A stretch of DNA of 64,000 bases, from assembly GCA_947454955.1 (NCBI GenBank), contig CANGLW010000001.1, positions 124,001-188,000 on the forward strand. The letters run 5' to 3'. The stretch comes from Comamonadaceae bacterium. GTDB taxonomy: Bacteria > Pseudomonadota > Gammaproteobacteria > Burkholderiales > Burkholderiaceae_C. The position numbers and the translations under genes are program-made. This document shows positions 54,701 through 63,653 of the stretch, piece after piece. Position 1 is the first letter of the stretch, and each line of letters begins with the position of its first letter. The notes under the pieces are model-generated. The model made no database searches and was not told the DNA's origin. It was given only the letters and a program-made list of their open reading frames with translations.

Positions 54701-55564
54701 TTACTGGCAGCGAGCCAGGGCGTTCTTGAGGGCGCGCTTGACCATCTGACGGGCCATGGCGGTTTTGTATTCGGGGTCGCCACGCAGGTCTTCGGCGGGG
54801 TCGCAAATGGCCATCGCAGCTTGGGCTGCAGCTTCCATCGTGGTCTCGTTGATGGGCTGACCGATCAAGGCTTGCTCAGCCGCTTCAGCGCGCAAAGCGG
54901 TGGGGCCTAAGTTGGTCAGGGCCATGCGGATGGCGCTGACTTTGCCGCCAGCCATTTGCATGACCACCGCGCAACCGGCCGTGGCCCAGTCACCGGTTTT
55001 ACGCTTGAGCTTTTCATAAGCCCAGCCAGCACCCGGGGCGATAGCGGGCACGCGAATGGCCACCATGATTTCGTTCTCTTCCATCAAGGTCATGTAGGTG
55101 CCCAAGAAGAAGTCGTTGGCAGCCACGGTGCGGCGGCCATTGGGGCCTTCGAGCACGAACTCAGCGTCGAGCGCGATGGACAAAGCGGGGTGGTCGTTGC
55201 CGGGGTCGCCGTGGGCGATGTCGCCGCCAATCGTGCCGCGGTTGCGCACTTGCGGGTCAGCAATCAGCTTAGCTGCTTCGGCCAGCAAGGGTGCTTTGGC
55301 TTGGATGATGGGCGAGGTGATGAGGTCGTTCTCAACCGTCATCGCACCAATGACCACGGTGTTGCCGTCTTCGCAAATGCCACGCAACTCAGGGATGCGG
55401 TTGATGTCGATCAGATGCGCCGGCTGCGCAAAGCGCAGCTTCATCATGGGTAGCAAGCTGTGGCCGCCCGCCAAGATCTTGGCATCGGATCCTAGTTGGC
55501 CCAACAGGGTGATGGCCTCACCCACAGAGCGGGGGGCGTGGTAGTCAAAACTCGGGGGAATCAT
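54701..55564 (-). CDS. coxM: CO dehydrogenase FAD-binding medium subunit
   Basis: 287 residues from ATG 55564 (GAGGAG 6 bases upstream; the longer frame crosses the promoter region). FAD motifs [13 protein letters not shown] and [17 protein letters not shown] are characteristic of CoxM. First structural gene of the CO dehydrogenase operon, about 110 bases from a LytTR-type operator. Confidence 0.96.
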   Translation of the reverse strand: MIPPSFDYHAPRSVGEAITLLGQLGSDAKILAGGHSLLPMMKLRFAQPAHLIDINRIPELRGICEDGNTVVIGAMTVENDLITSPIIQAKAPLLAEAAKLIADPQVRNRGTIGGDIAHGDPGNDHPALSIALDAEFVLEGPNGRRTVAANDFFLGTYMTLMEENEIMVAIRVPAIAPGAGWAYEKLKRKTGDWATAGCAVVMQMAGGKVSAIRMALTNLGPTALRAEAAEQALIGQPINETTMEAAAQAAMAICDPAEDLRGDPEYKTAMARQMVKRALKNALARCQ

Positions 55565-55671
55565 GGGCTCTCCTCTTTGTGAAAAATGAAACCGAGCCAG
55601 TGTAATTTTTATCAATTCCCGAGGGCCGCACCCCACTATTCGGGTTAACTGGGATGAAAGAGGCTATGACT

Positions 55672-55704
55672 TGCACGAACTGCATCAGGTGATGCACGAA
55701 CTGC
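55672..55704 (-). promoter_or_regulatory. LytTR/RcoM-type direct-repeat operator upstream of coxM
   Basis: TGCACGAACTGC occurs exactly twice (55672-55683, 55693-55704), 21 bp apart. On the cox strand each half reads GCAGTTCGT, one base from the LytTR consensus half-site, and contains TTCGTG (TTnnnG, the motif described for RcoM). Two-turn spacing is the LytTR rule. Probable CO-dependent activation site. Confidence 0.8.
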
Positions 55705-55731
55705 GTAAAGCGAGCTTTAGAGGTGGCGACA

Positions 55732-55749
55732 ATGCGTGAAATTACGCAT
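55732..55749. promoter_or_regulatory. Palindrome between rcoM and coxM
   Basis: ATGCGT, GAAATT, ACGCAT: perfect 6-bp arms. Adjacent to an A/T run (55751-55770). May be a second regulator's site or part of the rcoM 3' end. Confidence 0.5.
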
Positions 55750-55789
55750 CAAAAAAAATTTAATTTTTTTGGCATTCAGACAACACCCA

Positions 55790-56536
55790 TCACAAACCCA
55801 TGGCCGCTTTGAGACCCGCTAAAGCCGTGCGGGCAACCGGCAAACGGTCCACCTCTTGGCCTTTGAGACGCAGCCAAACTTTGCTGCCTTCGCGCTCCAA
55901 GGCGCTGACCGCTTTGAGGTTGACGATGAAGCAGCGGTGGATGCGGTGGAACTGCGCAGCGTTGAGGCGCAGCGCCAAATCACCAATGCTCAAGTTACAA
56001 AAATGAAAACCGCTTTTACCTTTGACGCGGGTGTAGTGCGCCTGTGACTCCAAAAACAAAATCTCGTTGGTGTCGAGGAAGGCAATTTTTTGATTCACCA
56101 GCGTGGGGATTTTCATCAGCTCGCGGTTGACCTGCGGTGCATCTTTGGCCAGGGCCTGCGGGCTGCTCACCACCTTGGTGACTTCGTAAAACACCAACAC
56201 AAAACCCGTGAGTGCACCGGCATGGTTGTTCAAGCGCGTGACCTTGATGAGCAGCACCTGCTCGGGCACGTTGATGATCATGGTGATGGGCGCGGAGCTG
56301 GCCACCGGGCAGCCCTCGGCCGCATCGAGCATGTGCGCCACTTTGGGCTTGGCGCGCTCGGTATGAAAGGACAGCACCATCTTGTCGAAAGGTTGCTTTT
56401 CTTTCACCGGCAAACATGAGCGCGCGAAATCGTTCATGGCCAGCACGTTGCGATGCGCATCCAAATGGATCACCCCCACCTCGAATTTCTCGAAGATGGT
56501 GAGCGCGGTCGACGGGTGATCAAGAGGAGTCATCAT
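55790..56536 (-). CDS. rcoM: RcoM-type CO-sensing PAS-LytTR transcription regulator
   Basis: 248 residues. N-terminal PAS domain (about 10-130), then a LytTR DNA-binding domain (about 145-245: EILFLESQAHYTRVKG, FHRIHRCFIVNL). RcoM proteins are single-component CO sensors that bind heme in the PAS domain. The candidate ligands here are His58 (or His68), Cys76 and Met86; the Cys-Met spacing of 10 equals the 94/104 pair I recall from Burkholderia RcoM. Directly upstream of coxM and the paired operator. Confidence 0.88.
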   Translation of the reverse strand: MMTPLDHPSTALTIFEKFEVGVIHLDAHRNVLAMNDFARSCLPVKEKQPFDKMVLSFHTERAKPKVAHMLDAAEGCPVASSAPITMIINVPEQVLLIKVTRLNNHAGALTGFVLVFYEVTKVVSSPQALAKDAPQVNRELMKIPTLVNQKIAFLDTNEILFLESQAHYTRVKGKSGFHFCNLSIGDLALRLNAAQFHRIHRCFIVNLKAVSALEREGSKVWLRLKGQEVDRLPVARTALAGLKAAMGL

Positions 56537-56646
56537 GGGCTGGGTCTCAAGCGTCGGACATCATTGCCCCACATTGAGGCGGGCTTGGTACGTGTCAACA
56601 CGCAGGCCAAAACACTGACACACCGCCATGACAAGCCAGAATGACA

Positions 56647-56679
56647 ACAGCCCTTGCAACACGCGGCTGCAAGGGCTGT
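56647..56679 (-). terminator. Hairpin downstream of ettA
   Basis: CAGCCCTTGCA (56648-56658) pairs with TGCAAGGGCTG (56668-56678), an 11-bp perfect stem after the ettA stop. T-rich bases on the minus strand are only modest. Confidence 0.7.
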
Positions 56680-56699
56680 GGATGTAGGAAGCGTTGTGC

Positions 56700-58361
56700 T
56701 TACTTGAGCGTTTTGAAGCGCACGCGCTTGGGTTTGGCGCCCTCTTCGCCCAGGCGCTTTTTCTTGTCGGCTTCGTACTCTTGGTAGTTGCCGTCAAAGA
56801 ACACCCACTGGCTGTCGCCTTCAGCGGCCAGGATGTGCGTAGCAATGCGGTCCAGGAACCAGCGGTCGTGGCTGATGACCATCACCGAGCCGGCAAACTC
56901 CAGCAGCGCGTCTTCCAAGGCGCGCAAGGTTTCCACGTCCAAGTCGTTGGATGGCTCGTCGAGCAGCAACACATTGCCGCCCGCAATCAGCGTCTTGGCC
57001 AGGTGCAAACGGCCGCGCTCACCACCGGAGAGCATGCCGACTTTTTTCTGCTGGTCGCCACCGTTGAAGTTAAAGCGGCCGCAGTACGCACGGCTGGGCA
57101 TCTGGAACTTGCCCACGGTCAAAATGTCGAGGCCGCCGGAGATGTCTTCCCACACGGTTTTCTCATTGGCCAGCGCGTCGCGGTTCTGGTCCACAAAAGC
57201 CATCTTCACCGTCTGGCCAATTTTCACGTCGCCCGAATCGGGTTGCTCTTTGCCTGCTATCAATTTGAAGAGCGTGGATTTACCGGCACCATTGGGGCCG
57301 ATGATGCCCACGATGGCGCCCGCTGGCACTTTGAAGCTCAGGTTGTCAATCAACACGCGGTCGCCAAAAGACTTGCTCACGCCCTTGAACTCAATGACTT
57401 CATTGCCCAGGCGGTCGGCCACGGGGATGAAGATCTCTTGGGTTTCGTTGCGCTTTTGGTATTCGTAGTCAGACAGTTCTTCGAAGCGGGCCAGACGCGC
57501 CTTGCTTTTGGCTTGGCGGCCTTTGGGGTTTTGACGAGCCCACTCCAGCTCTTTCTTCATGGCCTTGGTGCGGGCATCTTCGGTGCGTTGTTCTTGTTCC
57601 AAGCGCGCTTCTTTTTGCTCCAGCCACAAAGAGTAATTGCCTTTGTAGGGAATGCCGTGGCCGCGGTCGAGTTCCAAAATCCACTCGGCAGCGTTGTCCA
57701 AAAAGTAACGGTCGTGGGTGATGGCCACCACGGTGCCGGGGAAGCGTTGCAGGAACAACTCCAGCCACTCCACCGATTCAGCGTCCAAGTGGTTGGTGGG
57801 CTCGTCAAGCAACAGCATGTCGGGCTTGGAGAGCAGCAAACGGCACAGCGCCACGCGGCGTTTTTCACCGCCCGAGAGTTTGCCAATCACCGCGTCCCAC
57901 GGTGGCAGGCGCAGCGCATCGGCCGCAATTTCGAGTTGGTGGTCACCCGCGTCACCTGCGGTGGCGATGATGGCTTCGAGCTTGGCTTGTTCGGCAGCCA
58001 GGGCGTCGAAGTCGGCGTTTTCATCCGCGTAAGCGGCGTACACCTCTTCCAAGCGGGCTTGTGCGGCTTTGGTTTCGCCCATGCCGCTTTCCACCGATTG
58101 GCGCACGGTGTCGTTGTCATCGAGCTTAGGTTCCTGGGGCAAGTAACCGATCTTCAGACCCGCCATGGGGATGGCTTCGCCCTCAAACTCTTTGTCCACA
58201 CCGGCCATGATTTTGAGCAGCGTGGATTTGCCCGAGCCGTTGAGGCCCAGCACGCCAATCTTGGCGCCAGGGAAAAAGCTCAAGGAAATGTCCTTGAGGA
58301 TGCTGCGTTTGGGCGGCACGATCTTGCCGAGCCGGTTCATCGAGAAAACGTATTGAGCCAT
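56700..58361 (-). CDS. ettA: Energy-dependent translational throttle protein EttA
   Basis: 553 residues. ABC-F protein with two ATPase cassettes: Walker A GLNGSGKST and GPNGAGKST, signatures LSGGEKRRVAL and LSGGERGRLHL, and the linker with WAR-type helix. Binds the ribosomal E site and gates the first elongation cycle according to ATP/ADP. An AT-codon patch at 57256 encodes FKLIAG. Not functionally tied to cox. Confidence 0.96.
   Translation of the reverse strand: MAQYVFSMNRLGKIVPPKRSILKDISLSFFPGAKIGVLGLNGSGKSTLLKIMAGVDKEFEGEAIPMAGLKIGYLPQEPKLDDNDTVRQSVESGMGETKAAQARLEEVYAAYADENADFDALAAEQAKLEAIIATAGDAGDHQLEIAADALRLPPWDAVIGKLSGGEKRRVALCRLLLSKPDMLLLDEPTNHLDAESVEWLELFLQRFPGTVVAITHDRYFLDNAAEWILELDRGHGIPYKGNYSLWLEQKEARLEQEQRTEDARTKAMKKELEWARQNPKGRQAKSKARLARFEELSDYEYQKRNETQEIFIPVADRLGNEVIEFKGVSKSFGDRVLIDNLSFKVPAGAIVGIIGPNGAGKSTLFKLIAGKEQPDSGDVKIGQTVKMAFVDQNRDALANEKTVWEDISGGLDILTVGKFQMPSRAYCGRFNFNGGDQQKKVGMLSGGERGRLHLAKTLIAGGNVLLLDEPSNDLDVETLRALEDALLEFAGSVMVISHDRWFLDRIATHILAAEGDSQWVFFDGNYQEYEADKKKRLGEEGAKPKRVRFKTLK
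57256..57273. repeat. Dispersed AT-cored motif inside ettA
   Basis: GCTATCAATTTGAAGAGC. It falls at a well-conserved protein position, yet uses AT-ending codons. Same core as 10642 and 25066. Confidence 0.4.
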
Positions 58362-58605
58362 GGTGTTCCAGGGGGAGAGGCGCGATGTCGCGCCATGAGA
58401 AAACCTCTATTATCCCTGCCCCGCGGCAAACGTGCGACAATATGACCACTGCGGCGCTTCAGTCGCCCGCGGTGCCAGCAACTTGCTGGGGGTTGCAGCT
58501 CACCAAAACGCTTGACCCCGATTGAAACCCGATCAGCCTTTGACTGAATCAGCGCAACGCGCTTGAACAGGCCGATTCCCAGCGCCAAGGATGGGCGCTT
58601 TATCC

Positions 58606-60366
58606 ATGAACTTCGAAGAACTCCAACTGGCTCCTGCCATTGTCCAAGCCGTGCGCGAGCAAGGTTACGACACCCCCACACCGATCCAAGCCCAAGCCAT
58701 TCCGCTGGTGTTGGCGGGCAACGACCTGCTGGGCGGTGCCCAAACCGGCACGGGCAAAACCGCGGCCTTCACGCTGCCCATGCTGCACCGTCTCTCGCTG
58801 GGCGAGCGCCCTGTCAACAAATTCAAAGGCATCGGCATCCGTGCTCTGGTGCTCACCCCTACCCGCGAACTCGCGGCGCAGGTGGAAGAGTCGGTGCGTG
58901 ACTACGGCAAATACCTGCAACTCACCAGCACCGTGATTTTTGGTGGCGTGGGCATGAACCCGCAAATCACCAAGATGAAAAAAGGCGTGGACATTCTGGT
59001 GGCCACACCAGGACGTCTGCTGGACCTGCAACAGCAAGGCATGCTGGACTTGTCGCATGTGCAAATGCTGGTGCTGGATGAGGCCGACCGCATGCTCGAC
59101 ATGGGCTTTATCCATGACGTGAAAAAAGTGCTGGCCCTGGTGCCCAAAGAAAAGCAAAGCCTGCTGTTCTCGGCCACCTTCAGCGACGAGATTCGCGACC
59201 TGGCCAACGGCCTGCTCAAGAACCCGCAAAGCGTGCAAGTGACCCCGCGCAACACCACGGTGCAACGCATCACCCAGGTGATCCACCCGGTGGGCCGTGC
59301 CAAGAAAAAAGCGCTGCTGCTGCACATCATCCAGCAACACAACTGGAGCCAAGTGCTGGTGTTCACCCGCACGAAATTTGGCGCCAACCATGTGGCCGAG
59401 TACCTCACCAAAAACGGTGTGTCGGCCATGGCCTTGCACGGTAACAAGAGTCAGTCAGCCCGCACACAAGCCTTGAGTGGCTTCAAGAGCGGCGATATTC
59501 GTGCTTTGGTTGCTACTGATATTGCAGCACGCGGCATTGACATTGACGAGTTGCCACACGTGGTGAACTACGAGATCCCCAACATCAGCGAAGACTATGT
59601 GCACCGCATTGGCCGCACCGGCCGCGCAGGTGCCAGCGGCGAAGCGGTCAACCTGGTGTGCATGGACGAAGAAGGTTTCATGCAAGCCATTGAGCGCTTC
59701 ACCAAGCAAGAAATTCCGGTGCAGTTCATCGAAGGCTTTGGTCCCGATGCGGGCGAGAAGGCTGAGCCCATCGCCATGGGTCGTCAGACCATCTGGGGCG
59801 GCGCTGGTCGCCCACCAAGCCGCGAAGTCATGCAAGCGGCGGCCAAAGCGGCACGCGGCGAGATGATGCAACGCATCCGCGAGAACAAGGCTGGCCAAGG
59901 CGGCGGCAATGGTGGAGGTCGCGGTGAAGGTCGTGGCAACGGCAACGGCGGCGGTGGACGTGGTGGCCCAGGCCGCTCACAAGGCCCCCGCCAAGAAGGT
60001 GCAGGTGGTCCTCGTCCGCAAGGTCAAGGCCAACGCCCCAACCGCAGCCACAACGCGCCGCGCGATTTTGGTGATGAGCCAGGTGATCCACCACCCTCAC
60101 GCATCAATCCGTTGGCGACCAACGCCATCGGCCGTCACGGCGAACCCCGTGGCCCCAAGAACAACACACCTGGCGGTCAGCCCGACCCGATGCGCACCAG
60201 CGTGGACCTGATGGCCAACCAAGGTCGTCGCCATGGCGGCGGTGGTGGCAATCGCGGTCGCGGCTTTGGCGGTGGCGGTGGTGGTGGTGGCAATCCAGGT
60301 GGCGGGCGTGGCGGCAACCGCTCGGGTGGCGGTGGTGGCGGGAACCGTGGCGGCTTTGGCCGTTGA
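58606..60366 (+). CDS. rhlE: DEAD-box RNA helicase RhlE with RGG tail
   Basis: 586 residues from ATG 58606 (58591 possible). Helicase core: [12 protein letters not shown] in [36 protein letters not shown]. The last about 160 residues are Gly/Arg/Asn-rich low complexity with RGG-like repeats, a disordered RNA-binding tail. Role in RNA remodelling and ribosome assembly; followed by a strong terminator. Confidence 0.94.
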   Translation: MNFEELQLAPAIVQAVREQGYDTPTPIQAQAIPLVLAGNDLLGGAQTGTGKTAAFTLPMLHRLSLGERPVNKFKGIGIRALVLTPTRELAAQVEESVRDYGKYLQLTSTVIFGGVGMNPQITKMKKGVDILVATPGRLLDLQQQGMLDLSHVQMLVLDEADRMLDMGFIHDVKKVLALVPKEKQSLLFSATFSDEIRDLANGLLKNPQSVQVTPRNTTVQRITQVIHPVGRAKKKALLLHIIQQHNWSQVLVFTRTKFGANHVAEYLTKNGVSAMALHGNKSQSARTQALSGFKSGDIRALVATDIAARGIDIDELPHVVNYEIPNISEDYVHRIGRTGRAGASGEAVNLVCMDEEGFMQAIERFTKQEIPVQFIEGFGPDAGEKAEPIAMGRQTIWGGAGRPPSREVMQAAAKAARGEMMQRIRENKAGQGGGNGGGRGEGRGNGNGGGGRGGPGRSQGPRQEGAGGPRPQGQGQRPNRSHNAPRDFGDEPGDPPPSRINPLATNAIGRHGEPRGPKNNTPGGQPDPMRTSVDLMANQGRRHGGGGGNRGRGFGGGGGGGGNPGGGRGGNRSGGGGGGNRGGFGR

Positions 60367-60413
60367 CCCTGCCGAGCTGCTGTTGCCCTCATAGCTAGCA
60401 ACACACCCCAACG

Positions 60414-60444
60414 AAAAAGCCAAGTCATCTGACTTGGCTTTTTT
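60414..60444 (+). terminator. Strong Rho-independent terminator after rhlE
   Basis: AAAAAGCCAAGTCA, TC loop, TGACTTGGCTTTTTT: perfect stem with T run on both strands, so it can serve rhlE and the convergent xdhC. Confidence 0.95.
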
Positions 60445-60447
60445 CAT

Positions 60448-60470
60448 GGCGCTACAGAAATCGTAGCGCC
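60448..60470. repeat. Dispersed hairpin after rhlE terminator
   Basis: GGCGCTAC, loop AGAAATC, GTAGCGCC: an 8-bp perfect stem. Reverse-complement loop GATTTCT matches the AT core of other copies. Confidence 0.65.
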
Positions 60471-60490
60471 TCATTAAAGCTACAAAGCGC

Positions 60491-61483
60491 TTAAGCGATC
60501 GTACAGCCCGGCAAGTTGGCCACTTTCGGTGTGGCCATGTTTTTCACTTCCACCATTTGGGCCACGATGGACACCGCAATTTCAGCCGGTGTTTTCGCAC
60601 CAATGGCCAGCCCCACCGGGCCATACAAGCGGTCGAGTTCTTCTTGGCTCAGGTCAAAGTGCTCAGCCAAACGCTGCTTGCGTGTGGCCTGGTTGCGGGC
60701 CGAGCCCAAAGCACCCACATAAAACGCGGCAGATTTCAAGGCCTCTAACAAAGCCATGTCATCGAGCTTGGGGTCATGCGTGAGGGCCACGATCGCGGTG
60801 TGCGCATCAGGCATGAGTTCACGCACCACATCGTCGGGCATGCCAGATAAGCGGGTCACACCGGGCATGTCCATCATGAATTCTTCACGGGGGTCGCACA
60901 CCAAGACCTCAAAGTCGAGCATGGTGGCCATTTGCGCCACAGCCTGCGACAACTGGCCCGCGCCAATCAAGAGCAAGCGCCACTTGGGGCCAAACACGGT
61001 GGTCAGGGTGGTGTCGTCAAAATGCATGGCCTGGCCACGCGAGGCATCGCCCAGGGTGACGTCCCCGGTGCCTAAATTCAGGGAGCGCGAGACCAGCTGG
61101 TGCTGGGACGTACGGCTCAACAGTTCTTCGATCCAGGCGGTCGACTTGACCGGCTCTTGGACCAGGCGCAAGGTGCCCCCACAAGGCAAGCCAAAACGGC
61201 TGGCCTCTTCCTGGGTGACACCGTACGCGATGGTGGAAGGCAGGTTGATGGAAGGTTTGGGCACGGCTTTGAACGCGGCTTTGGTGCGCGCGATCAGGTC
61301 GTCTTCCACGCAGCCACCCGAGACCGAGCCGCTGACCAGGCCGTCATCGCGCACCGCCAGCAGTGCCCCGGGCGGGCGCGGCGCGCTCCCCCAGGTCTGC
61401 ACCACAGTGACCAGCGTGACGGCATGGCCGGCTTGATGCCAGCTCAGCACATCGGACAAAACGCGTAGATCCAAACTTTCCAT
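60491..61483 (-). CDS. XdhC-family molybdenum cofactor maturation protein
   Basis: 330 residues. N-terminal XdhC_CoxI (GSAPRPPGALLAV, SGGCVEDDLIARTK) and C-terminal NAD-like Rossmann (RLLLIGAGQLSQAVAQMA, VCDPREEFM). Delivers sulfurated Mo cofactor to a xanthine-dehydrogenase-family apoenzyme. 25 bases after the molybdenum hydroxylase gene, so it probably serves that enzyme, distinct from the coxF-type paralogue at 48097. Confidence 0.92.
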   Translation of the reverse strand: MESLDLRVLSDVLSWHQAGHAVTLVTVVQTWGSAPRPPGALLAVRDDGLVSGSVSGGCVEDDLIARTKAAFKAVPKPSINLPSTIAYGVTQEEASRFGLPCGGTLRLVQEPVKSTAWIEELLSRTSQHQLVSRSLNLGTGDVTLGDASRGQAMHFDDTTLTTVFGPKWRLLLIGAGQLSQAVAQMATMLDFEVLVCDPREEFMMDMPGVTRLSGMPDDVVRELMPDAHTAIVALTHDPKLDDMALLEALKSAAFYVGALGSARNQATRKQRLAEHFDLSQEELDRLYGPVGLAIGAKTPAEIAVSIVAQMVEVKNMATPKVANLPGCTIA

Positions 61484-61508
61484 CTCTGCTTCCTCAAAAC
61501 GCCAGATT

Positions 61509-63644
61509 TTAGGCCTGACGCAGATTGGCCGCGTTGATCGGCAGCTGACGCACGCGCTTGCCGGTCAGGGCAGCCACGGCGTTGGCGATGGCGGGCACCA
61601 CCACCGCAGCACCGGGCTCGCCGATACCGCCAGGCTTCTCTGTGCTCTTGACCAAGGTGATGTCGATCACCGGGGTCTCGTGCATGCGCACCACTTGGAA
61701 ATTGTTGAAGTTCGTTTGCTGAACCACACCTTTTTCCAAGGTGATTTCATGCTTCAAGCCAGCAGACATGCCGAAGTTGATGCTGGACTGGATCTGTGCC
61801 TCGACGATGTCGGGGTTGACCATCTGACCCACATCAGCAGCCACGGTGACGCGGTGCACCACCACTTCGCCGTCTTTGATCGAGACTTCAGCCACCTGCG
61901 CCATGTAGGTGTCGTAGCCTTCCATCAAGGCAATGCCACGGGCACGACCGGCCGGCAGTGCTTTGCCCCAGCCTGCTTTGTCGGCAGCCAGTTTGAGCAC
62001 GTTGGCAAAACGCGGTTTGTCTTTCAACAAGCCCATGCGGTAGGCGTAGGGGTCTTTGCCCGCAGCCTTGGCCAGCTCATCCATGAAGGACTCGTTGGCA
62101 AACGCATTCATGTTGTGGCTCACAGCGCGCCAGTAACCCACACGCATGCCGCTGTCGTGGATGATCAGGTCATGTTGTGTGTTGGGGATGTTGTAAGCCG
62201 CCACCGCAGCTTCAGCCATGAAGGGATCCAGGGTGTCTTTGGGCAGACCAAACGCACGCTGGGTCACCGACTGCGAAGACACCTTGAAGTGCAAAGCCAC
62301 CGGGTTGCCTTGGGCATCCAGGCCAGCTTGTAATTGGTTCACACCCGCAGGGCGGTAGAAGTCGTGGGTCATGTCGTCTTCACGCGTCCACACCAGCTTG
62401 ACGGGCTTGCCCACCGCCTTGGCGATTTGCGCTGCTTGCACGATGAAGTCGAGCTCAATGCGACGACCGAAGCCACCACCCAGGAAGGTGGTTTGCACCG
62501 AGATATCTTCAGGCTTGAGACCGAGCACCGCAGCCACGGCGCCTTGCGCACCTTGCTGGAACTGGGTCGGGCCAATCAGGGTCATCTTGCCATTGGCAAA
62601 GCTGGCCGTGAAGTTCATCGGCTCCAGCGGCGCGTGCGCTTGCATGGGGGTGATGTACTCGGCCTTGATCACTTTGGCAGCGCCCTTCATGGCCTCAGTC
62701 ACATTGCCCACAGGCTTGGTGATCTCCAACACTTTGGCGGTGCCAATCGCGTTGCGTGTGCCACTGATCACAGAGGCGGTGGTGATGGCAGCGCCAGCAC
62801 CTTCGTCCCACTGCACGCTCAGGGCTTTGCGGGCCTTGGCCGCTTGCCAGTAAGAGTTGGCCACGACAGCCACGCCGTCGTTGATCTGCACCACATCGAT
62901 CACGCCGGGCATGGCCTTGGCTTTGGAGCCATCAAAGCTCTTGACCTTGCCGCCAATGACGGGGCACTGCTCCAGGCTGGCATACACCATACCGGGCAGT
63001 TTCACGTCCATACCGAACTCGGCCGTGCCGTTGACCTTGTTGGGCGTGTCCAGACGGGGCACGCGCTTGCCGACGATGCGGAAGTCTTTCGGGTCTTTGA
63101 TGGCGACTTTCTCGGGCACGGGCAATTTAGAAGCCGCAGCAGCCAGGCTACCGTAAGTGGCTTTTTTGCCATTGGCGCCCAGCACCATGCCTTTTTCAGC
63201 ACGCAGGGTGGAACGGTCGACTTTCCATTCAGCAGCAGCGGCCGAGATCAGCATCTCGCGCACTTGCGCGCCGCTGGTGCGCAGTTTTTCCCAGCCGTCA
63301 CGCACCGAGGTGGAACCGCCGGTGATTTGCGCGCCCAACAAAGCGTTCACATACACAGCACCGGGGGGTGCAATGGCCACTTTGATCTGGTTGATGCCGA
63401 CATTGAGCTCTTCAGCGATCAGCATGGGCATGGCGGTGTAAACACCTTGCCCCATCTCGGAACGGGCCGAGAGGATGGTGATGGTGTTGTCATCAGCAAT
63501 GTGTACCCAAGCATTGGGGGTGTACACCATGCCTGCGGCTTGTGCTTCGTTTTTAGTAGCAGCGATGGTGAAGCCCATCATCAGGCCACCGGTCACCACC
63601 GAAGTGGTTTTGATGAAATCGCGGCGTGTGGTTTCCATGGTCAT
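61509..63644 (-). CDS. Tat-exported molybdopterin-binding hydroxylase subunit (IorB-like)
   Basis: 711 residues from ATG 63644 (GGAGAGAAC upstream). Tat motif TRRDFIKTTSVVTGG. XDH-family motifs GGGFGRRIELDF and GIGEPGAAVVVPAI with catalytic Glu. It shares architecture with the enzyme at 41495 but is clearly divergent from it, so a different substrate (aldehyde or N-heterocycle) is likely. Operon: IorA-like, this subunit, XdhC. Confidence 0.93.
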   Translation of the reverse strand: MTMETTRRDFIKTTSVVTGGLMMGFTIAATKNEAQAAGMVYTPNAWVHIADDNTITILSARSEMGQGVYTAMPMLIAEELNVGINQIKVAIAPPGAVYVNALLGAQITGGSTSVRDGWEKLRTSGAQVREMLISAAAAEWKVDRSTLRAEKGMVLGANGKKATYGSLAAAASKLPVPEKVAIKDPKDFRIVGKRVPRLDTPNKVNGTAEFGMDVKLPGMVYASLEQCPVIGGKVKSFDGSKAKAMPGVIDVVQINDGVAVVANSYWQAAKARKALSVQWDEGAGAAITTASVISGTRNAIGTAKVLEITKPVGNVTEAMKGAAKVIKAEYITPMQAHAPLEPMNFTASFANGKMTLIGPTQFQQGAQGAVAAVLGLKPEDISVQTTFLGGGFGRRIELDFIVQAAQIAKAVGKPVKLVWTREDDMTHDFYRPAGVNQLQAGLDAQGNPVALHFKVSSQSVTQRAFGLPKDTLDPFMAEAAVAAYNIPNTQHDLIIHDSGMRVGYWRAVSHNMNAFANESFMDELAKAAGKDPYAYRMGLLKDKPRFANVLKLAADKAGWGKALPAGRARGIALMEGYDTYMAQVAEVSIKDGEVVVHRVTVAADVGQMVNPDIVEAQIQSSINFGMSAGLKHEITLEKGVVQQTNFNNFQVVRMHETPVIDITLVKSTEKPGGIGEPGAAVVVPAIANAVAALTGKRVRQLPINAANLRQA

Positions 63645-63653
63645 GTTCTCTCC

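Noticed and set aside
56694-58445. 583-residue plus-strand frame
   Set aside because: Shadow of ettA, whose minus-strand frame has both ABC cassettes.
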